64,000 nucleotides of DNA from Gonocerus acuteangulatus (GCA_946811695.1 OX328123.1:33325373-33389372), one strand, 5' to 3'; counted from the first letter of the stretch, positions 44,176 to 56,500 are shown. The notes: generated by a model from the letters alone, not told the origin. Numbers and translations are program-made.

Positions 44176-45573
44176 AGTATTTCGTTTTACGGCTTTTCTA
44201 GCATGCTCATATATGGGACACCGTGTGTCTACCATGGGGTGTTCTGTATTCCTTAGGGTGGCTCTGATGCAGTTCGCGCACCCTAGAGGTTTTCGCGCTT
44301 TTCTGCGCGTTAAATGATGACCTTCCGCCCCGCATCCGCTACATGTTACCTTATTTCTACAGTTTGACCCCATGTGCCCGAAGCTAAGGCATTTAAAGCA
44401 TCTTATTGGCTCTATGTATTCGTCAACTCGGCACGACCACACTCCTATATACATTCTTCTCGTGACCATGTTTCTTTTAAAAATAACTTTGTCGGTCTCG
44501 ACCATCCATGTTGCCGTTGTGGCTCCGCCTTTTTTCGAAAATCGCGGAATGAAGCCTTCCCTTATTGCCTGGGGTTCCATTCCTTTAAATACGTCCTTAT
44601 TTCGGTTGAATACCGCCGTTACTGGTTCATCTTTCTTAAGATCTCTATCTACGCCGCTTATAGCGATCATTGGCCTACGCATGTTCACCGTTCCTCTTAT
44701 CTTAAATCCTTTCTGTAGTTTTTCGTCCTTCATTAATTTACTGGCATCTTTTTCGTCGTGCACTTCCAAGATGTTTTTGTCTCCTTTACTACGGAGACCC
44801 TTCACTCTTACTTCCCCGCCTTTTACGTCTAGGCAATTTATAAGTTCCCTTTTGGTTTTATTTCCTCCCTCTATTATTGGACGTGGCCCGTGTGTGACTT
44901 TTTTCTGTTTTCGTTTTATAACCCCCACCCACGACTCAGGAGATTTGACTGGGGGTTCTCCCTTTTTAACTACCAGCTCGGCCGTTTTTTCCACTACTTT
45001 TTTATTGTTTTCGATCTCCTCTCGTACCTGAGGGAGGGCTTCGCCTATCTTAATTCCTGCTATTTTTCCTCCGATTGATTTCTCCACCTCCTTTATACGT
45101 TTTCCTAGCTCCCCTGAACTTTTTGTTAAGGCCTGTTCTACTTTTTCCTCGATTTCCCCGGTGGTTCTTACGGTCTTTTGTAGATTGTCTACTTTCAGCC
45201 CTAGTTGGTGTAGTTTTTCCTCGACAGTTTTACTCACTTTCTCCTCTATTAATCTACCTAGGTCTACCTTGGAAAATTTCTCAAGTTCCCTTTCCGCCCT
45301 CATAACTGTTTTAGCGAGGTGTTCTACCTTACAGCTAGCTAAGGCAATTCTTTCCATCATTTCCACCGCTTCACCTATCGCGTTAGTTCGTTTATTCACA
45401 TAGGCTGCATGCCTCGAGTCTTTTCCCGGTAATGATTTCTCGCAGTACACCGTAATTTCCCCAATATAATCAAAGATATCCTCCCGGATTATTTTAAATG
45501 TTTCCGTTTCAGCTTTCCCTTCATAACCACATCGCTGTAAAATACTAGCAATATTTTCCCTGTTTTTATGCTA
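44164..45573 (-). CDS. Element G ORF1, Gag-like zinc-knuckle protein
   Basis: The frame is open from about 45573 to the stop at 44164 (about 469 codons), but I see no ATG in its first part; the codon at 45448-45450 is GTG and the first in-frame ATG is near 45364. The N-terminal half is rich in Lys/Glu heptads (for example VSKTVEEKLHQLGLKVDNL), likely a coiled coil. The middle has MIAISGVDRDLKKDEPVTAV and GFIPRFSKKGG. The C-terminus has knuckles CFKCLSFGHMGSNC, CSGCGAEGHHLTRR (final Cys lost) and CANC...HPMVDTRC. Best preserved ORF1 after that of element A. Binds retroelement RNA in known relatives. Confidence 0.85.
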
Positions 45574-46773
45574 TCTCGAAAATATTTTACCCCACAATTA
45601 TAATTATAAATTTTAAGTTTGTAAATTTTACTTATTATTATTATCACTGGTTAGTAAACTTCGCTATTTTATTGTCAATACACTTAATAAAATAAAGCTG
45701 TACTTACAGTTTTACTCGTCCTCTTCGCCTTACCTTACTGGGAATCCCAGGATCGCCCGACTACCTGGGCTGTTCTCGGGAGCTACTCCTGGGTGTTGTT
45801 ACCTCGACCGCTGCTGGCACAAGACTAGTAGGTAGGGACATGGATGGATTGAGTATATAGGTGACCTATCTGACCCGTGCCAACGGGATTTCTCCTGTTA
45901 TTACGAGTGGTTCAGAGCCACACCAATGGGGATCCTTTGGGGGCTACCTTTTATACTAGCTTCCACACAACTTTCAGAATTCCAGTTGCCTGGCTTCTTC
46001 GGGTTGTGCTTCTAACGCACGCCACCACGTCTTGTGACTGGCAACCGCAAGCTGATCCAGACACCAAACCCATCGTCAGCGCTGGCTAGGCGACAGACCC
46101 CGTGGTACCGTTTTTGGCCGAAGCCCAAGATGCCCTGAACGGTCGCTGGCCCGAGAATAGAGGTCTCTACGGTTTCGCTTTCTGGAACCGGCCTGAGTTG
46201 TTAGACTTCAATTCATAAGACGGCGGAAGCAGGGCCCGTGCCCCCCCCCCCCCGGGTCCGGCTTCGAACCTCGAAGCCCTCATCCCCTCGCTAGACGCCC
46301 TAGCTACGATAGGAAAGCGAAGAAAATAAGAGAAAACGATAATAACAATAAAATAATTAAATTAATAATAATAACTAATTAAGAAAAATATTATTAAAAT
46401 ACTAAGATAAATAATGATAGAATAATTATAATAAATAATTAGTTAATAATATTAAATAATATGATTTTAACCAACTAATAAATATAGAGAATAATTAATA
46501 CCATAGACAAAAGAGAAGAGCTAACCCTAATCCACCACCTAACTAAACTAAACCTAACTAAATTAACTTGACTTATTTTTTTTTTCTTCTCCCTTCGCGT
46601 TACTTTCTCATGGGGTCGGCTGGTTTCCATCTAGACCTTGGGCTGCTACGCAGAGCAGGCTAGGATGTCAATTGATTATCTGGGGTAGCCCCGGCACAAC
46701 TCCTCAGTTTCGATCATAGTTAGTTAGTCTCGCTTGTTCCGGACTCGGCATCTTCCGCCTCTTAGGACTCTGA
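45574..46773 (-). other. Element G 5' region
   Basis: No frame. Contains a GC-rich part (45700-46320, with a C run at 46241-46253) and a very AT-rich part (46320-46560, AATAAT words). The AGTTTTACTC phrase near 45700 is shared with the element F leader. Where the original 5' end of G lies inside this stretch is uncertain; the right TTCTACA repeat at 46774 marks the boundary with R2L. Confidence 0.55.
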
Positions 46774-46780
46774 TTCTACA

Positions 46781-47007
46781 GTTCCTTCTATGAGACGAGG
46801 CCACACCTCTAGGGCCTCTGCCAGGTCAACTCTGGCACGTAACACGCCACTAGGCCCAAACCTGACCCCGAGGTAGTCAAAAGTCTCGTCCACATGAATG
46901 GCACCCACAAGCGTGCCTCCGACATGGTACCCTCTCTCCCCGTCCACCATTACCACCTTCCTAGCGCCGCTAGGGACCAGCGTAAGAGCCCGGGACTTTC
47001 CAGACCA
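46781..47007 (-). pseudogene. R2L: RT thumb region
   Basis: The minus frame reads SRALTLVPSGARKVVMVDGE, YHVGGTLVGA, DETFDYLGVRFGPSGVLRAR and VDLAEALEVWPRLIEGTVE. LVPSG and ETFxYLGVxFxPxG are R2-group hallmarks directly behind the catalytic palm. The reading carries on at 40731 once G is removed. Upstream it is cut by the 135-bp repeats at 47008. Confidence 0.8.
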
Positions 47008-47278
47008 CAGAGTGGAAGGAGATACCAAGGCGAAACCACGTGCAGTATATGGCTTCCAACCTTTACCTGCTCGGGCCCAAAACCTAGGCACACCTAACTC
47101 TGAGGAAAGGGGAACTACTATCCAGCCACGCCCCCAAGAGAACAGAGTGAAAGGAGATACCAAGGTCAAACCACGAGCAGTATACGGCTTTCAACCTTTA
47201 CCTGCTCGGGCCAATCCCCTGGCACGCCTAACTCTGAGGAAAGGGGGAACTACTATCCAGCCACGCCCCCAGAAGGAC
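47008..47278. repeat. Two tandem copies of a 135-bp repeat
   Basis: Units 47008-47142 and 47143-47278 begin CAGAGTG-AAGGAGATACC, contain CCAACCTTTACCTGCTCGGG and GGCACACCTAACTCTGAGGA type words, and end CCAGCCACGCCCCCA. A third copy is at 51083-51218, on the other side of element D. They interrupt the R2L reading here. Nature unknown: minisatellite, SINE-like unit or element-specific repeat. Confidence 0.85.
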
Positions 47279-47583
47279 ATTGTGTACGTCGAAGGAGGTA
47301 GGAAACGATGAGAGACGTACCCAGCCTTTTAGGGCCTCCAACAATCTCTCACCTATCCACCCTCCCGCCGACACAAAGGTGCGGATGTCCCCGCACATAC
47401 GCCTCCTCTCGTATGTCGCAAGCTTGCGGACACATCCCCGGGAAAGGAATACCTACTTCTCTAACTTCAACTCCTAGACAGTCAGTCACCAGAAACCTGG
47501 TCAGACTGACCCAGAATATCTAACACACGCCACTACGTCTGTAACCGGCGAAGCCTGAAGGGCCCCCGGCCACCAACCCTACC
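47279..47583. other. Spacer between 135-bp repeats and element D
   Basis: About 300 bp of moderate GC content. No motif recognised; it may be upstream R2L sequence or the target of element D. Confidence 0.45.
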
Positions 47584-47797
47584 CGTACTACCATTTTAGG
47601 ACTTAGTCCATCTGGTCTTGAATGGTCACAGACCCGGAGAACGTTCTCTCCTACGGTTCCCCTATCCATAGGGAACCGGGGGGGGGGGACTAACCCTGGC
47701 TCCCCATAGAGAGGGAGGGATCCGTACCGTCCTCTTGCTCCGCAGGACTCATTCATTCCCAACCACACACAACACTCACACACCTATCACTCTCCAC

Positions 47798-50700
47798 TTA
47801 CTCTCCCAAACGAACCACACCCGCCCTTCGCCTCTCAGCCTCTTCCATTCTTCCAATCACACCATTTACAAACTCGCAGAAGTACCCATACCCAACTTCA
47901 CTCAGGCACCCACTCATACCACTTTCAACCCCTGCTCCCCCCAACCTTTCATACAACACACACCTCTCTCTTTCATACAACTTACACTCGAACACAACAT
48001 GCCTTGCACTCTCCTCCTCATCCATGTCACAATCACACCATGCACTCTCCTCCTCATCCATGTCACAATCACACCATGCACTTTCACACAGGCCGAAGCC
48101 AAATAGTTTAGCTCTAAAACAACCGTGCCCACTTAATACCTGACACACACGCTGGTCGACTCTCTCCATCCCATCCTCGTCCTCTCTTCCACATTCGCAA
48201 CCCACTCATACGTCCATCTTCCATTCAGATTCATCCCACCTCCTCTGCCATTCACTCAAACATACATTCCTCAACACACTCCTCACTCTCACACCCACAA
48301 TCTCCCTACCTCTCCACTCCACTCTACCCGTGCTCCTCAACTTGTAGCCCGCCCACCTTCTCTCGACCTCCAAGTCCACGGGCCACTTTCCGGCGAGCAC
48401 CTCCAAGGCGTCCGTGGATACTGTTCTGTACGCCTTGGTCATCCTAAGCAGTATTCTTCTTTGACCCATCCTCAGTCTTCTCCTTGTAAACACTGTTAAT
48501 TTGTCACCCCAGGCGCAAGCTCCATAACATATGATAGCCAAGACCAATCCATTGTACAGCACATTCATCCATCCCATCCTCACACCTTTCACATTCGCAT
48601 ACATCCCAAGCACTCTCCCAAACAAGTCCACAGCCCTATCACACACAACACTCACATGCCTCCCGATTCTCATTTGCTCTTCCCACAGCACTCCGAGGTA
48701 CCTCACACTCTTCACACACTTCAACACTCTCTCACGCACACACACTCTCGCATCCCTCTTTCAACATCATGCACACCGTCTTCTCCGTCGACAACACCAT
48801 CTTACGCTCATCCATCCACTCCACAATCATACTCACAGCCACACTTGCCTTTCTCTCTAACTCACTCCTCGACTCACCCTTCACAAGCACAACACCATCA
48901 TCCGCAAACGCAATCATATCAATGCCGCTATCATTCATCCTTCTCACACATCCATCAAACACTACCTTCCATACTTGCGGTCCCAAGACCGACCCTTGCG
49001 GACATCCCATATTCACCCTCTTTCTCACCACACCCACTCCCACATTCATCTCAACCATTCTTCCTGATAGATAATCCGTCATCAACTCGTACCCTTCCTT
49101 GCACACATTCCTTTCACGCAAACACCTCAACACACTGGGCCACCACACTATCAAAGGCACCACTCACATCTAGGAACACACCCATAACATACTTACAATC
49201 ACTCTCCTCACCTCATTCATAGCATCATCCGTACTAGTCCCTTTCATAAACCCATACTGCCTCTCATGCACACCCTCATAAAACAGCCACTCTAGCTTTC
49301 TTACAATCAGTCGCTCCAAAACTTTGCCCATCACGGGTAGCAGGCAAATCGGTCTGTACGACTTCACAATCGCTGGGTCCTTGTCTTCCGCCTACAACAA
49401 AGCTCTCACCACTCCCCTCTTCCAGCGGTTGGGGAAGACTCTGTACTTAACACACAGTCCGTACAGCCTCGGCAGCTCTCTCCTCAGCACTTCCCAACCT
49501 TCCTTCAACATTTCCACACAAACCCCGTCCATACCAGGAGCCTTCCCATTCTTTTCCTCCCACACAACCTCTCTCACATCCCTTTCACTCACCATCCATC
49601 TCTCACCATACACCGGACGGAACCTCTCATTCTCTCTCCTCACACGACCATGCACCATCACATTCTCTCCCTCCACACAATCATCCAACACTAACCCATT
49701 CAACAATCTACTTGCACTCTCCTCCCAGTCAATCACTCCCTCATTCTCACCAATCATGACCATCACTCGCTCCGGTGCAGCCTTACCGACTCCCATCTTA
49801 TACAACAGGTTCCAGGGGCCCGCCTCTTCCTGCTGCATCACGAAGTTCTCCCAACTCTCTCTCTTCGCCCTCTTTATGTTCTTCTTATATCTCGTCCGCT
49901 CTCTGACAAACTCCTGTCTCTTAGTCTGCTGCACCTCACAATCACTCTCTCTCTGCCATTCCCTCCTCAGTCTCGCCACTTTCAACCTACATGCATTCAA
50001 CTCCTCCGACCACCAACACACACATCCTCCTCACATCCCTCGGTATCGCCTTCCTAGCACAACTAAGTAACCACTCTTCCACTCTCCCAGCCATTCTCAC
50101 AACATCATATCTGCTTGAGACTCTGAAGCCCACAACCACATCCACAGTCTCACTCAAGCACTCCCTGAACTTCCCCCAATCAGCCTTCCGCAGTCGGAAC
50201 CTCGCTCTCTCAACACTCAACCACTCCATTCCCCCTCGCCTTTCACTCACCACTTCAAACCCAATCACTCTGTGCGCACTGGAAGTCCAGCTATCATACA
50301 CCCTCCACCCGTTCACTCTTCCATACATACTCGGCGATACCACACTCACGTCAATGAAGCTGGACCCTCGAGAACTACTAAACGTCGGTACCGGTCCATC
50401 ATTCAACAACATCCATCCAAGTTCATCCACACAATCTTGCACCGCTACACCTCTTTCATTCAGCACCTCACCACACCACCTGGGATTCCTCGCATTCACA
50501 TCCGCACACACAATTACATCCTTTCCTCTCAACACTCTACCAATCATCCTCCATCTCTCCAAGTACCCATCGATCTCCTCCGATGGCTGGAAGTACATGC
50601 TCGCCAGGTAGAGCACTGCGGCTCTTGACACCAACTGTACAACCACACAGTGCTCGGTACACAATGAGCCAATCTTCGGAACTCCCACACTGGGATCCAG

Positions 50701-50907
50701 CACCACAACAGCCGCCCAGGATCTCTCATTCGCACCACTCCCAACAATCACTCTAGCACTCATACCAAAACCAGCCACCTTTCCGTCCGCTCTCACCCAA
50801 GGCTCCTGCACCGCAACCACACTCACACCCTCATTCACAAACTGCTCCCTTAACTCGGCTGTGGCCGCCGCCGCTCGATCCAGGTTGAGCTGGGCTATCT
50901 TTAACAT
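47798..50907 (-). pseudogene. Element D ORF2, endonuclease-reverse transcriptase
   Basis: ATG at 50905-50907 (MLKIAQLNLDRAAAATAEL). The endonuclease looks complete: VVAVQEPWVR (Glu), VIVCADVNARNPRWCGE, GSSFIDVSVV and WTSSAHRVIG (SAH instead of SDH), continuing to about 49987. The linker and RT follow in another frame: APGMDGVCVEML, stop, KSYRPICLLPVMGKVLERLI, RQYGFMKGTSTDDAM, frameshift, GCPQGSVLGPQVW and MIAFADDGVVLVKG with both active-site Asp. The thumb is YLGVLWEEQMRIGRH. The terminal finger is near 48000 with an internal 12-residue duplication. About five lesions. Confidence 0.88.
48005..48076. repeat. 36-bp in-frame tandem duplication in the D zinc finger
   Basis: Two perfect units (48005-48040, 48041-48076) each encode AWCDCDMDEEES on minus. 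The C-x-C half of the C-terminal zinc finger is thereby doubled, followed by a single ARHVVFEC His/Cys half. Confidence 0.9.
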
Positions 50908-51072
50908 ACTCAGATTGCGTGTTCCGCTCCCGCGTCCTCTTCTCCATCTGGATAACCGGACAGCCCTTCCAGTTAACTGAGTGTTTCGACTCCTTAAAGC
51001 CGTACCTCTTACAATTGGCACAGTCCAGCCCCTCTCTCTTCACCTTCTTACCACATGCTACCTCGTGATGGC
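50880..51072 (-). pseudogene. Element D ORF1, C-terminal zinc knuckles only
   Basis: Reads GHHEVACGKKVKREGLDCAN, CKRYGFKESKHSVNW and KGCPVIQMEKRTRERNTQS: the end of the second and the whole third Cys knuckle of an R1-like ORF1. The upstream part is replaced by the 135-bp repeat. Confidence 0.75.
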
Positions 51073-51082
51073 CCCAGAAGGA

Positions 51083-51218
51083 CAGAGTGAAAGGAGATAC
51101 CAGGATCAAACCGAGAGCAGTATACGGCTTCCAACCTTTACCTGCCCTGGCCAATCCCCTGGCACACCTAACCCTGAGGAAAGGGGGAACTACCATCCAG
51201 CCACGCCCCCAGAAGGAC
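51083..51218. repeat. 135-bp repeat, third copy
   Basis: Matches 47143-47278 at most positions, same orientation. It lies next to the truncated ORF1 of element D. Confidence 0.85.
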
Positions 51219-51741
51219 AGCCCTAGGGCTGCCCCCCCCCCCCCCCCGGAAGACGTGCAACCACGACCACCACGTCTACTCCAGGCATCCTTGAAGAGGA
51301 TCCTGGTACCGCCGCCTGCACTAAACAGTGCAGGCTGGTGTGCGCCGGGCGGCAAAACACACCCCCGTGGTGCCATTTGATGCCCTACCCGATGGTAGGA
51401 CACCTCATGCCCGAATGGGTAGCGGGCCCGGACAGCAAAACTTAAATGGGACAAGCCCACGCCAGTCTACTGTCCGTACGGATTTCTCTCTCCCAGAGCC
51501 GGAAGGTTTGGACTTGCCCACCGCCTACCAAGAGAGAAGGACACCGTGTCCTCAGCCACCGTCGCTCATGCTTGGGTTCATCTCAATACTTCTCCTAACA
51601 CAACTCACGTTTCCACCTACTCACACTTCACACTTCACGTCCCAACTGAGTCCGAGGACCCCACAGCCGAGACGCCCACAGCCACCAGTGTCAAACTATG
51701 CATCGGTACTTAGTACCACACTCACTCACACATCCACACTA
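51219..51741. other. Unassigned sequence between elements D and B
   Basis: Starts with a run of about 16 C (51231-51246). Includes GC-rich sequence with a self-complementary part near 51378-51420 (CTACCCGATGGTAGG). No ORF motif. Confidence 0.5.
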
Positions 51742-51846
51742 CCATAGCAATAGCAAGCTAATCAACACAAAATAGACTATTGCCATACTCCTCAACACTA
51801 TAAAACAATAAATAACAACAAATAAATAAATAAATAACAAACTTTA

Positions 51847-53346
51847 TTACATCCCACCCCCCTTAATCCCAAAGACCTCATGCACGAACTTGACCAAATA
51901 CCCAAAACCCTCTTTCGAAACAAACCCACCCATATTAAACCCTACATTGAAACCCTCCATAATGACCCCCAGCCTAGCCCTTGCTTCCTCAAACCTCCCA
52001 CATTCAAATAGTACATGCTCCACATCTTCTTCACCCCCCCCCCCCACACAAACACCCAGGGAACTCCACCAAACCCAAACTACACAACTTACTCCCAAAA
52101 TCCCCATGGCCCGTCTGCGCCTGTGTAACAAAGTGGTCCAGCTTTACCCAACTCATTTTTAACCTACCACTTAAATCACCAAACGTTCGAAGCGTTCACC
52201 TACCTTTCTCCGACGCATCCCAGGCCTCCTGCCACAGCAAAGTTTGCCTCCTCCTAAGCTTTTCCCTAATCCCCTCCCCCTCAATAACCTCACCCCCCCC
52301 CCCCCAGTCCACCCTACCACTTATTTTGAACTCCCCCAACGCCCACCTCCTCTCCACCTCCAAATCCAGCGGCGGCACTCCCGATACCACGCACAAAGCG
52401 TCTCCCGACACCGTCCTATAGGCTCTAGAGATGCCAATCAACACCCTCCGCTGACTCCCCCTCAACCTAACCCTATCCTTAGTTTCAAATTCCCACCCCA
52501 TGCACTCGCCCCATACGCCATACATGCAACATAAAACCCCCAATAAATTTTCATCAAACAATCCCACCTACCCATCCCCCCAACCCTAAAATATCTCGAA
52601 ACCTCCTGCATCCCCCTCTCGGCCCTACTAGCCACCTCCGCAATATGCGACCTCACCACCCAACCCTTCTCCCACCACACCCCCAGGTACTTAACTCTTT
52701 CAACGAACGCCACCTCCCCCCCTCATAAAAGACCCTAGGACGCCTATATCTATGAAAATCTCCCTTCAACAGCATACAGACCGTTTTAGTAAGTGATAAC
52801 GACATTTTAGCCCTTCTTGCCCACCCCTCTAAAACCCTCATCACCCTCCCCGCCCTACCCTCCAAGTCAACCCTAGACCTACCCTTGATGAGGATCACCC
52901 CATCATCAGAATAACCCAGCATCTGACTATCCCCCCCGTTGAGCAATTCCAAGCATTCATCGAAAACCAAATTCCAAATTAACGGCCCCAAAACTGACCC
53001 CTGCGGGCAACCCCGATTAACAATTTTTCTCCTAAACCCTCCCCCAAGCCTAATCTCCACCTTCCTCCCACTTAGATAATCGGACACAATTTGGAACCCC
53101 TCCCTCCTAACCCCCTTTTCCCTCAATCTATCCATTACCCCTGGCCACCACAATCTGTCAAAGGCCCCCGAGAAATCCAAGAAAATCCCCATTACATACT
53201 GCTCATTTGCACCCCTCACCAAGCGGGTCACCTCCCTCATAACCAACTCCGTGCTCCTACCCTTCACAAAACCGTACTGGAAACTCGACACCCCCGACCC
53301 CAAATAAACATCCATCTTCTTCGCAATTAACCTCTCTAGCACCTTA

Positions 53347-53349
<3 letters not shown>
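51847..53349 (-). pseudogene. Element B ORF2, RT palm to C-terminus
   Basis: From GKVLERLIAKKMDVYLGSGV: FQYGFVKGRSTELVMREV, GIFLDFSGAFDRLWWPG (first Asp), NRGCPQGSVLGPLIW and MLGYSDDGVILIKG (both active-site Asp present). The thumb is VKYLGVWWEKGWVVRSHI after a frameshift at about 52713. Then VSGVPPLDLEVERRW and the terminal finger C-x8-DVEHVLFECGRFEE. Frame breaks at about 52713, 52567 and 52140, most beside C/G runs. Confidence 0.88.
53333..53349. repeat. 17-bp target site duplication, left
   Basis: TCTCTAGCACCTTACCC, identical to 58446-58462, directly before the T run that is the A tail of element A on minus. Confidence 0.97.

Positions 53350-53400
<51 letters not shown>
53350..53400 (-). 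repeat. A tail of element A (51 nt)
   Basis: Fifty-one T on plus, that is poly(A) at the 3' end of the minus-strand element. A second T run (53480-53499) lies in the 3' UTR. Confidence 0.97.
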
Positions 53401-53401
<1 letters not shown>

Positions 53402-53527
53402 ATGGCACCCGACACAGCGTGTCATAGCCAATGAGGACTAGGATTGGGTAACCTTTAACCTTTACATATTTATTTATGTTTTTTTTTTTTTTTTTTTTTA
53501 CTTAATTTTGCCTTTATTTCTCCAATC

Positions 53528-56500
53528 TTAATGTTCCTTTTTCGCTGCAACTGCTGCAATAAATTCTTTAAATGCATTGAAGCATTCCATTGACTCCACT
53601 ATTGTAGTCATATCTAGATTGTAGTCGTAGATCCGTCTCATTAGCCTCACCCGGATACTGTCGTAGAGCTTGCATCTCTTAATTATATGTTCCACGCTTT
53701 CAGGCTCTTCTCCACATCTACATAAAGGACTTTGCGTCTTCTTGAATTTAAATAGATATTCCTTAAAGTCTCCATGGCCCGAAAGGTACTGAGTCGTGTG
53801 ATGGTCCACTAACAACCAGTCTTTTTCCAATCTTGCCTTAATCGTCGGAAAGTATTTTTTTGTGATGGATGCCTTGGTCGATGTTTGCCATGCTGTTTCC
53901 CATTCCTCTATTACCCATTCCCACGCTGCTTCCTTTATTTTTCTTTTGAAATTTGCATCTTCCCTAGGAATTTGCAGCTTGTTAGATAGGCTATACGGAA
54001 TTGTGCTAGAGAGTTCCCATTCTTTAATCTTTTGCGTCTGGGCTATTCTGGCCATGATTACCAAATCGATTGATGGTATCCCTGCAATTACACTAGCTCC
54101 TTCGTACGATATTGTTCTGTATCCTTTTATAAGCCTCAAAAGTATTATTCTTTGGATTTTTAAAAGACTTTTCATGTGGTTGCTTTTTAGTAGATGCCCC
54201 CAGGCGGCCACTGCATAAGTCGCTATACTAATTGTGCATGATTTGTATATTTGGATGGAAGGCTTGAATTCCATGCCCCATAAGGCACCAGACATCCTAC
54301 CCAGTATGTTTAACACTGTATTACTTTTGACTAGGATCCTGTCTATATGGGGATGGACCGCTAGTCCTTGTCCAAAGCTTACTCCCAGGTAGGTAACCTC
54401 TTCTGGAAATTCTATTCGCGTTCCTTCCACGAATATCCTAAGAGGGTGAGCGGCATCGACTTTCCCCCTAAGAAGGAGTCCACTGGTTTTATTCGCTGCT
54501 ATCTTCATTCTTGCATCTCGTATCCAGTCACACACTAGCGTCATCGCTGCGTTTGCCGCGTCCTGGAGCTTCTGTCTTGACGTTGCCTTAACTATTACTA
54601 GTATATCGTCAACGAAGGCTATTACACTATATCCTTGGCGTTCTAGGTTGACGAGCAAGTTGTTGATTAACACTAACCAAAGATATGGTCCTAGGACCGA
54701 CCCTTGTGGGCTACCCTTCTCAACATCAAGGGCGACCTCGACTCCTCCTATATCCCTTAAATAAGCCTTTCTGTTTTCCAGGAAGCTACTCAGTATGCTG
54801 TGGAGGTTGCTAGGTAATTCCAAGTTCTGTAGCTCCTTTAGGATTCTGGGCCACCATGCGTTGTCGTAAGCCCCGGCGATGTCTATACTGACTGCCAATG
54901 CATATCTCTCGCCTCCATCGTTCGCCTCACTTATTAATGTTTTTATTGCCAGCTCAGTTGACCTTCCTTTTATTCCTCCGAACTGTCGCTCACTTATGTT
55001 AGGGATAATATATCTTGTTATTTCCCTCTTTACTAGCTTTTCTAGAACTTTACCCATGACCGGAAGAAGGCATATGGGTCTGTAGCTATTCGGTATGGAC
55101 AGATCTCTTGGGCCCTTTTTATTAAGAATTATGATCGAAGCCCTCTTCCAACATATTGGGAAATGCCCTACTTCGAGACAGCAGTTCAGGAGTTCAGTAA
55201 ACTCAGCCCCGATTATCTTGAAGGCTTCTCGTAAAATTCTGGGACTTATACCGTCTCCTCCCGGAGCTCCATTGGGGTTCAAACTGTCTACTGCTAATTC
55301 GACATCTAGTGTATCCCATGCATCGGCCATGTCTTGACCAGATGGGACCCTGACCTGTTCTCTCATGAGCTTTTCTGCCGGAGTGTCGTTAGCAGCATCG
55401 TCCTCGCCGAGCATCTCTTGTAGCATATTTCTTGCTGCTATGTCTATGTTGTCGGGGTATATATTATTGCTTGTAATGGCTGGTAGTGCTGTGTATGCCT
55501 GGTATTTTCCTTTGATTGACCGGTATGCGATTCCCCAAGGGCCTTTTTCTGTTGTGTTTTCAATAAACTCCTTCCAGGACTTCCTCTTCGCACTCTTGAC
55601 CTTCCTTACATATTTTTTATTTACCGTCTTGTAGAGGGATTTCAATGCCTTCTTCATCTGCGGATGATTGCACCGTTGGTATGCTCTCCTAGCACTGTTC
55701 TTGATCTTACGGGCTTCATCAATTTCTTTAGACCACCACGGCTTGGGATGTGCGATGGCTTTCGCCCTTTTAATGGATATGTCGGCTGCATCTGTAATTA
55801 CTTTCCCCATTGCTTCCGCCTCTCTATCGATATCACTCCGTTTAACCGGGAACTCTATTCTTCCTACTACGCCAATTTTTACTCTCTGCAACTCCATCTT
55901 GAATTTCTCCCAGTCAGCATTTCTGGTAATGTAGTTCATACGTAATGTTTTCATTGGTTGAAGTGAACTGATCTTACATCTAATGGTTGCGTGGTCACTG
56001 CTAGTGTCGAAGTCCGCCTTCCATCCCTGAATGAGGCTAATCATATCGGAAGTGCACAGGGTAACGTCAATGCTCGAGCTTCCCCTTGGTCCGTCAAAAG
56101 TTACCGGCTTAGCGTCTTGATTTAGTAAGCACAGCCCCATCTCGGAAATAAATTCAAATAAAATCTTACCTCTCAGATTCGTGACCCTTGAACCCCACTC
56201 TGCATGCCACGAATTGCTGTCGAGGCATATTATTATGCGCTGTCCGAGCGTACGGATGACCTCTCGGATTTCTTCTAGGATAGGCCTCATAGCCGCTTTT
56301 GGAGGAAGGTACGCTGAAACCACATGGATCTGGTGCGGCTCGGCTTTTACTGTCATAACCGCTACGTGACACGAGCATATGCCATAGTGCCCCACAACTT
56401 CCCGCGCAACACCCATCGCCACAACAGCAGCCTTGACCCTCCTGTCGTTATCGGCACGGTACACATATCTTGCATGGCTAGGAACTGTGATCAACCTGCC

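Larger units (their letters stand above)
40739..46773 (-). mobile_element. Element G: R1-like LINE, 3'-truncated, inside R2L
   Basis: The minus strand holds a 5' region (46773-45574), ORF1 (about 45573-44164), endonuclease (44175-43009), then after a 1.84-kb insertion the RT fingers (41163-40739), where it ends abruptly. TTCTACA occurs at both junctions with R2L (40732-40738, 46774-46780). Removing G with one TTCTACA copy restores the R2L reading ...RLIEGTVE/PLEGLKTEM. So G inserted there but lacks the RT palm, thumb and 3' UTR. Confidence 0.82.
47584..51072 (-). mobile_element. Element D: R1-like LINE, 5'-truncated in ORF1
   Basis: About 3.5 kb on minus: ORF1 zinc-finger end (51072-50905), ORF2 (50907-47798) and 3' UTR (47797-47584, similar to that of E: GTCCxxxCxxTxTTGAATGG-like block and CTCCGCAGGA-like end). 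The ORF1 frame starts abruptly at GHHEVAC next to a 135-bp repeat copy. The same family as E, less decayed. No A tail is evident at the 3' end. Confidence 0.85.

Noticed and set aside
46500..46560. Telomeric TTAGG/CCTAA repeats near G and at about 63478
   Set aside because: Only isolated CTAACCTAA-like words with variable spacing; no regular array.
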